Part shown: positions 60,160 through 64,000 of the stretch, piece by piece | How the letters are laid out: every line of letters starts with the position of its first letter | Numbering within the stretch: the first letter of the stretch is position 1 | Assembly: GCF_900240305.1 (NCBI RefSeq) | Contig: NZ_LT964854.1 | Span: forward strand, 2,170,001-2,234,000 | Reading direction: 5' to 3' | DNA from: Ottowia massiliensis | GTDB lineage: Bacteria; Pseudomonadota; Gammaproteobacteria; Burkholderiales; Burkholderiaceae_C | Length of the DNA: 64,000 nt | Translations under genes and position numbers: made by a program | Notes under the pieces: model-generated | What the model saw: only the letters and a program-made list of their open reading frames with translations | Database searches by the model: none | Told to the model about the DNA's origin: nothing

Positions 60160-63100
60160 ATGCAGGCCAGTGAGGTGAATGCGGGCGGCGGCCGTTTCAA
60201 TCTTTCGCGCTGGGCGCTGGCGCACGCGCCGCTGGTGCGCTATCTGATGGCGGCGTTCATGCTGCTGGGCGCGGCCGCCTACTTTCAGCTGGGGCAGGAT
60301 GAAGACCCGCCCTTTACCTTCCGCGCGATGGTGGTGCGCGCCTGGTGGCCGGGCGCCAGCGCGCAGCAATTGGCCGAGCAGGTGACCGACAAGCTCGAGC
60401 GCGCTTTGCAGGAAGTGCCTTATGCCGACAAAATCGTCAGCTATTCCAAGCCGGGCGAAACCACCATTACCTTCCAGCTCAAGGACCATTCGCCCGCGCG
60501 CGATGTGCCGCAAATCTGGTACACGGTGCGCAAGAAAATCGGCGACATGCGCGCCACGCTGCCCCAGGGCGTGATCGGCCCGTATTTCAATGATGATTTT
60601 GGCGATGTCTATGGCGTGATTTACGCGCTTCAATCCGGCGGCGGTTTTTCAAAGGCTGAAATGAAAACCATCGCCGATGATGTGCGCCGGGAGCTTTTGC
60701 GCGTGAAAGACGTGGCAAAAGTGGAGATTTTCGGCGCGCAAGACGAAAAAATTTATATCGAGGTTTCGCAAAAGCGCCTGGCCGAGCTGGGGCTGGACAT
60801 GAACGCCGTGCTGGCGCAGCTGGGGCAGCAAAACGCCGTGGTTTCAGCCGGCAGCGTGGAAACGGCGCTGGAAGTGGCGCCCGTGCGCGTGAGCGGCGCT
60901 TTCGGCTCGGTGCAGGCGCTGCGCGACATGCCCATTCGCGGCCCTTCGGGGCGGCAGCTGCGCCTGCAAGACATCGCCCAGGTGCGGCGCGGCTATGTGG
61001 AGCCGCCGCAAGTGAAGGTGCGCCACGATGGCAACGAAGTGATTGCGCTGGGCGTGTCGATGGCCAAGGGCGGCGACATCATCGCCCTGGGCAAGGCGCT
61101 GAAAGAGGCGGCGGCCCGCATCGAAAGCACGCTGCCCGCCGGCATGACGCTCCAGCAAGTGCAAGACCAGCCTGCCGTGGTGGCCGGCTCGGTCAATGAA
61201 TTCGTGCGGGTGCTGGTGGAGGCCGTGGCCGTGGTGCTGGGCGTGAGCTTTCTCTCGCTGGGCCTGCACAAGCGCCCCGGCGGCCCCCATCCCTTGCGGC
61301 GGCGCTGGGTGCTGGATTCGCGCCCCGGCCTGGTGGTGGGCATCACCATTCCGGCGGTGCTGGCCATCACTTTTCTGCTCATGTATTACTGGGGCATCGG
61401 GCTGCACAAGGTATCGCTCGGCTCGCTCATCATCGCGCTGGGGCTGCTGGTGGACGACGCCATCATCGCCGTTGAAATGATGGTGCGCAAAATGGAAGAA
61501 GGTTATGACCGCCTGCGTGCCGCCACATTTGCCTACGAATTGACGGCCATGCCCATGCTCACGGGCACGCTGATTACCGCCACGGGTTTTCTGCCCATCG
61601 GCATTGCCAAATCAACGGTGGGCGAATACACCTTTGCCATATTTGCCGTGACGGTGATTGCGCTATTGGCCAGCTGGGTGGCTTCGGTGATTTTCGTTCC
61701 GCTTTTGGGCACGTGGCTTTTGAAAACGCCGCCGCACGTGGCGCATGCGCGGGAAAATGCCATTGAAAACCGCCGCGAAAACACTCCTGAAAATAGCCAT
61801 GAAAATGCGGCTGAAAATACCGCCGAGCTGCATGACAATTTCAACACGCCTTTTTACATGGCCTTTCGCCGCCTGGTGGCCTGGTGCGTGCGGCGGCGCT
61901 GGCTGACCATCGGCGCCACGGCGCTGGTGTTTGCGCTGGGCATGGCGGGCATGGGGCGGGTGCAGCAGCAGTTTTTCCCTGACTCCACGCGCCCCGAAAT
62001 CCTGGTGTCGCTCTGGCTGCCCGAAGGCGCCAGCTTCGCGGCCACTGAAGACGTGGCCACGCGCGTGGAAAAGCGCATCCGGCAAGCGCCGGGCGCTGCC
62101 AGCGTGAGCGTGTGGATTGGCTCGGGCGTGCCGCGCTTTTACCTGCCGCTGAACCAAATCATGCCGCAGAGCAACGTGGCGCAGCTCATCGTGCTGTCGC
62201 AGGACGTGGCCGCGCGCAATCGCCTGCTCGGCAGCCTGCCCGCCCTGCTGGCGCAGGAATTTCCGGAAGCGCGCGCGCGCGTCAAGCTCCTGTCCAGCGG
62301 GCCGCCCGTGGATTACCCGGTGCAGTTCCGCGTGATCGGGCCTGATCCGCAGCAGCTGCGCGCCTACGCCAACGAAGTCAAGGCCGCCCTGCGCGCCAAC
62401 GCGCACATGCGCGACGTGAACGACAACTGGAACGAGTCCATCAAAACGCTGCGCCTGCAAATTGACCAGGCCAAGGCGCGCGCGCTGGGCGTGTCCAGCC
62501 AGTCCATCGCGCAAGCGCTGCACGTCATGCAAAACGGCGCGGCCGTGGGCCAGTACCGCGAGGGCGACAAGCTCATCGACATCACCTTGCGCCAGCCCGC
62601 CAGCGAACGCGGCGCGCTCGACAGCCTGGCCGGCGCTTACGTGGCCACCGCCAGCGGCAAAGCCATTCCGCTGGCGCAAATCGCCACGCCCGTGCTGGCC
62701 TGGGAGCCGGGCGTGATGTGGCGCGACAAGCGCGAATACGCCATCACCGTGCAAGGCGACGTGGCCCGGGGCATGGAAGGCGCCACCGTCACGGCGCAAC
62801 TGCTGCCCGCCCTGCGCGAGCTGCAAGCGCGCTGGGCCAGTCAAACGCCCGGCTACCGCCTGGAAGTGGCCGGCGCCACCGAAGAAAGCAGCAAAGGCTC
62901 CGCCTCCATCGCCGCCGGCGTGCCCGTCATGCTGTTCATCACCTTCACGCTGCTCATGCTCCAGCTGCAATCGTTCAGCCGCGCCATGCTGGTCTTTCTG
63001 ACCGGCCCGCTGGGCATCGCGGGCGTGGCCGCCGCCCTGCTGGCGCTGAACCGGCCATTCGGCTTCGTGGCCCTGCTGGGCGTCATCGCCCTCATGGGCA

Positions 63101-63399
63101 TGATTCAGCGCAACTCGGTCATCCTCATCGACCAGATCGAACTCAACCGCCGCCACGGCATGAGCGCCAGCCACGCCATCGTGGAAGCCGCCGTGGGCCG
63201 CCTGCGCCCCATCGCGCTGACGGCCGCCGCTGCCGTGCTGGCCATGATTCCCCTCTCGCGCAGCGTGTTCTGGGGGCCGATGGCCGTGGCCATCATGGGC
63301 GGCCTCATCGTCGCCACGGCGCTGACCCTGCTGGCCCTGCCCGCCATGTACGCGGCGTGGTTCCGCGTGAAGGCTGAACCAGAGGGCGCAAGCCCGTAG
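60160..63399 (+). CDS. RND-family efflux permease
   Basis: 1079 aa inner-membrane proton antiporter, HAE1-like. ATG 60160 has AGAGGA about 9 nt upstream. N-terminal ALAHAPLVRYLMAAFMLLGA; porter blocks GETTITFQLKDHSPARDVPQ; VPVRVSG-like loops; the central SLIIALGLLVDDAIIAVEMM with the paired Asp of the proton relay; and the C-terminal half with FGFVALLGVIALMGMIQRNS and MGGLIVATALTLLALPAMYA. An odd insertion at about residues 530-558 repeats EN every 4-5 residues (ARENAIENRRENTPENSHEN, AAENTAELHDN). Works with the upstream adaptor; no outer-membrane TolC gene is in the window. Confidence 0.93.
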   Translation: MQASEVNAGGGRFNLSRWALAHAPLVRYLMAAFMLLGAAAYFQLGQDEDPPFTFRAMVVRAWWPGASAQQLAEQVTDKLERALQEVPYADKIVSYSKPGETTITFQLKDHSPARDVPQIWYTVRKKIGDMRATLPQGVIGPYFNDDFGDVYGVIYALQSGGGFSKAEMKTIADDVRRELLRVKDVAKVEIFGAQDEKIYIEVSQKRLAELGLDMNAVLAQLGQQNAVVSAGSVETALEVAPVRVSGAFGSVQALRDMPIRGPSGRQLRLQDIAQVRRGYVEPPQVKVRHDGNEVIALGVSMAKGGDIIALGKALKEAAARIESTLPAGMTLQQVQDQPAVVAGSVNEFVRVLVEAVAVVLGVSFLSLGLHKRPGGPHPLRRRWVLDSRPGLVVGITIPAVLAITFLLMYYWGIGLHKVSLGSLIIALGLLVDDAIIAVEMMVRKMEEGYDRLRAATFAYELTAMPMLTGTLITATGFLPIGIAKSTVGEYTFAIFAVTVIALLASWVASVIFVPLLGTWLLKTPPHVAHARENAIENRRENTPENSHENAAENTAELHDNFNTPFYMAFRRLVAWCVRRRWLTIGATALVFALGMAGMGRVQQQFFPDSTRPEILVSLWLPEGASFAATEDVATRVEKRIRQAPGAASVSVWIGSGVPRFYLPLNQIMPQSNVAQLIVLSQDVAARNRLLGSLPALLAQEFPEARARVKLLSSGPPVDYPVQFRVIGPDPQQLRAYANEVKAALRANAHMRDVNDNWNESIKTLRLQIDQAKARALGVSSQSIAQALHVMQNGAAVGQYREGDKLIDITLRQPASERGALDSLAGAYVATASGKAIPLAQIATPVLAWEPGVMWRDKREYAITVQGDVARGMEGATVTAQLLPALRELQARWASQTPGYRLEVAGATEESSKGSASIAAGVPVMLFITFTLLMLQLQSFSRAMLVFLTGPLGIAGVAAALLALNRPFGFVALLGVIALMGMIQRNSVILIDQIELNRRHGMSASHAIVEAAVGRLRPIALTAAAAVLAMIPLSRSVFWGPMAVAIMGGLIVATALTLLALPAMYAAWFRVKAEPEGASP

Positions 63400-63402
63400 A
63401 AT
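63374..63402 (+). promoter_or_regulatory. Promoter of tRNA-Leu
   Basis: CTGAAC (-35, 63374-63379), 17 bp, TAGAAT (-10, 63397-63402), then a GC-rich CCGCC discriminator. The -35 lies inside the 3' end of the RND gene. Confidence 0.6.
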
Positions 63403-63453
63403 CCGCCTCTTTCGCAGCGGGCTTCACGGCAAGCTTCGCGGCGGCCCCAAACC

Positions 63454-63540
63454 GCGCGGGTGGCGAAATTGGTAGACGCACCAGGTTTAGGTCCTGACGC
63501 CCGCAAGGGCGTGCCGGTTCGAGTCCGGCTCCGCGCACCA
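63454..63540 (+). tRNA. tRNA-Leu (anticodon TAG)
   Basis: 87 nt with a long variable arm, as in class II tRNA: acceptor GCGCGGG/TCCGCGC, D-arm TGGCGAAATTGGTAGACGCA, anticodon loop with TAG (CCAGGTTTAGGTCCTG), variable arm GACGCCCGCAAGGGCGT, T-arm CCGGTTCGAGTCCGG, discriminator A and encoded CCA. Confidence 0.96.
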
Positions 63541-63544
63541 TGGC

Positions 63545-63585
63545 AAAAAGCCCTTGGGCCAGTTTTGGCCCAAGGGCTTTTTTTT
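63545..63585 (+). terminator. Rho-independent terminator after tRNA-Leu
   Basis: AAAAAGCCCTTGGGCC and GGCCCAAGGGCTTTTTTTT: about 12-bp stem with a run of eight T. Confidence 0.92.
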
Positions 63586-63658
63586 GCCCGCTCGCTTCAA
63601 AAAAGATAGCTGCCAATCCAGTCTGCGCCAGGACTTGCGGGCGATGGGAGCCATGCAC

Positions 63659-63684
63659 AAAAAAGTCCGGCGCGGGCCGGACTT
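63659..63684 (-). terminator. Rho-independent terminator after nrdJ
   Basis: On the minus strand AGTCCGGCC-CGC-GCCGGACT is followed by TTTTTT, about 18 bp past the stop at 63702. Confidence 0.8.
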
Positions 63685-63701
63685 GGCTGCGGGAGCGGGA
63701 G

Positions 63702-64000
63702 TCAGCCGCAGCTGCCGACGAAGCCGCACTGGGTGCAGTAGTCGCAGCCGTCTTTGCGAATCATGGCGCGGGCGCCGCATTCGGTGCATTTCTTGCCGGC
63801 CATCATGCCGGGGGTGATGGCGTGGGCGCCGTCGCTTTGCGGCGCGTCCTTGGCGGCCTGCAAGGTTTCTGCGGCGGGCAAATCGCCTTCGGCAAAGAGC
63901 GAGCCTTGGGCGCGGCGGGCGATGAGGTCTTCAATGGCATAGCCGATGGCGGCCACTTCGCTGTCGTGCCAGCGGGGCACGCGGGTGCCGTCGGCCTTCT
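63702..64000 (-). CDS. nrdJ: Vitamin B12-dependent ribonucleotide reductase, C-terminal part (runs off window)
   Basis: About 99 codons of the 3' end, open to the window edge. The tail KCTECGARAMIRKDGCDYCT, QCGFVGSCG with four C-x2-C pairs is the C-terminal Cys-rich module of class II (adenosylcobalamin) ribonucleotide reductase, which passes electrons to the active site. The preceding VPRWHDSEVAAIGYAIEDLI and FAEGDLPAAETLQ match the linker of that family. If complete, the protein would be around 900-1200 aa. Terminator just downstream. Confidence 0.85.
   Translation of the reverse strand, partial: KADGTRVPRWHDSEVAAIGYAIEDLIARRAQGSLFAEGDLPAAETLQAAKDAPQSDGAHAITPGMMAGKKCTECGARAMIRKDGCDYCTQCGFVGSCG

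Overview
The window looks like chromosome from a high-GC betaproteobacterium of the order Burkholderiales, most probably the Comamonadaceae. Four conserved blocks support this: asd-fimV-truA-trpF-trpB-trpA-accD; rpsB-tsf-pyrH-frr-uppS-cdsA-dxr; aceE-aceF with an E3 that carries its own lipoyl domain; and an rpoH gene under a CIRCE operator. No plasmid or phage module was seen.

Layout. 1-6330 is an accessory, decaying region. It holds a toxin-like protein followed closely by a partial membrane protein (minus strand), a broken copy of a NERD-helicase gene, two truncated ABC-transporter genes, a frameshifted SDR gene and an IS30-type transposase remnant. 6330-10660 has small housekeeping genes (tcdA, tRNA-Lys, thiS, slyD) and a lipoprotein. 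10720-14000 has tex and creA. 14000-27740 is the asd-fimV-truA-trpFBA-accD block, interrupted by a PLD-like gene and by a large MmeI-type restriction-modification gene between trpB and trpA. 28390-37400 (minus strand) holds a glycine-zipper lipoprotein, dut, lpdA, a MurI-like protein lacking both catalytic cysteines, a DUF4253 protein, aceF and aceE. 37580-46600 holds rpoH, trmL, purN, a SulP transporter, the intact NERD-helicase and an AI-2E-type exporter. 45850-51910 is the translation/isoprenoid/phospholipid block. 52380-64000 has small stress proteins, an M3 peptidase, a glutaredoxin-like protein, a SWIB protein, a sodium-solute symporter, an RND efflux pair, tRNA-Leu and the 3' end of a B12-dependent ribonucleotide reductase gene.

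The most distinctive feature is two families of interspersed non-coding repeats. Family RptA (my label) is about 85-90 bp, has a CTAGGAC core and GGAGCGAA-like motifs near both ends, and occurs 13 times, always between genes. Family MITE-T (my label) is about 161-164 bp with imperfect inverted ends (GAACCTGTTCA type) and 3-bp TNA target duplications. Because TAA and TGA fit TNA, five of its nine sites sit exactly on a stop codon. One copy landed in codon 5 of the PLD-like gene and seems to supply a new start and about 43 N-terminal residues. Another fills essentially all of the lpdA-dut gap. RptA and MITE-T are often neighbours, and together they separate the two genes of the RND efflux pair.

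All calls come from reading sequence and translations by eye; no database search was run. Domain names rest on recognised motifs.
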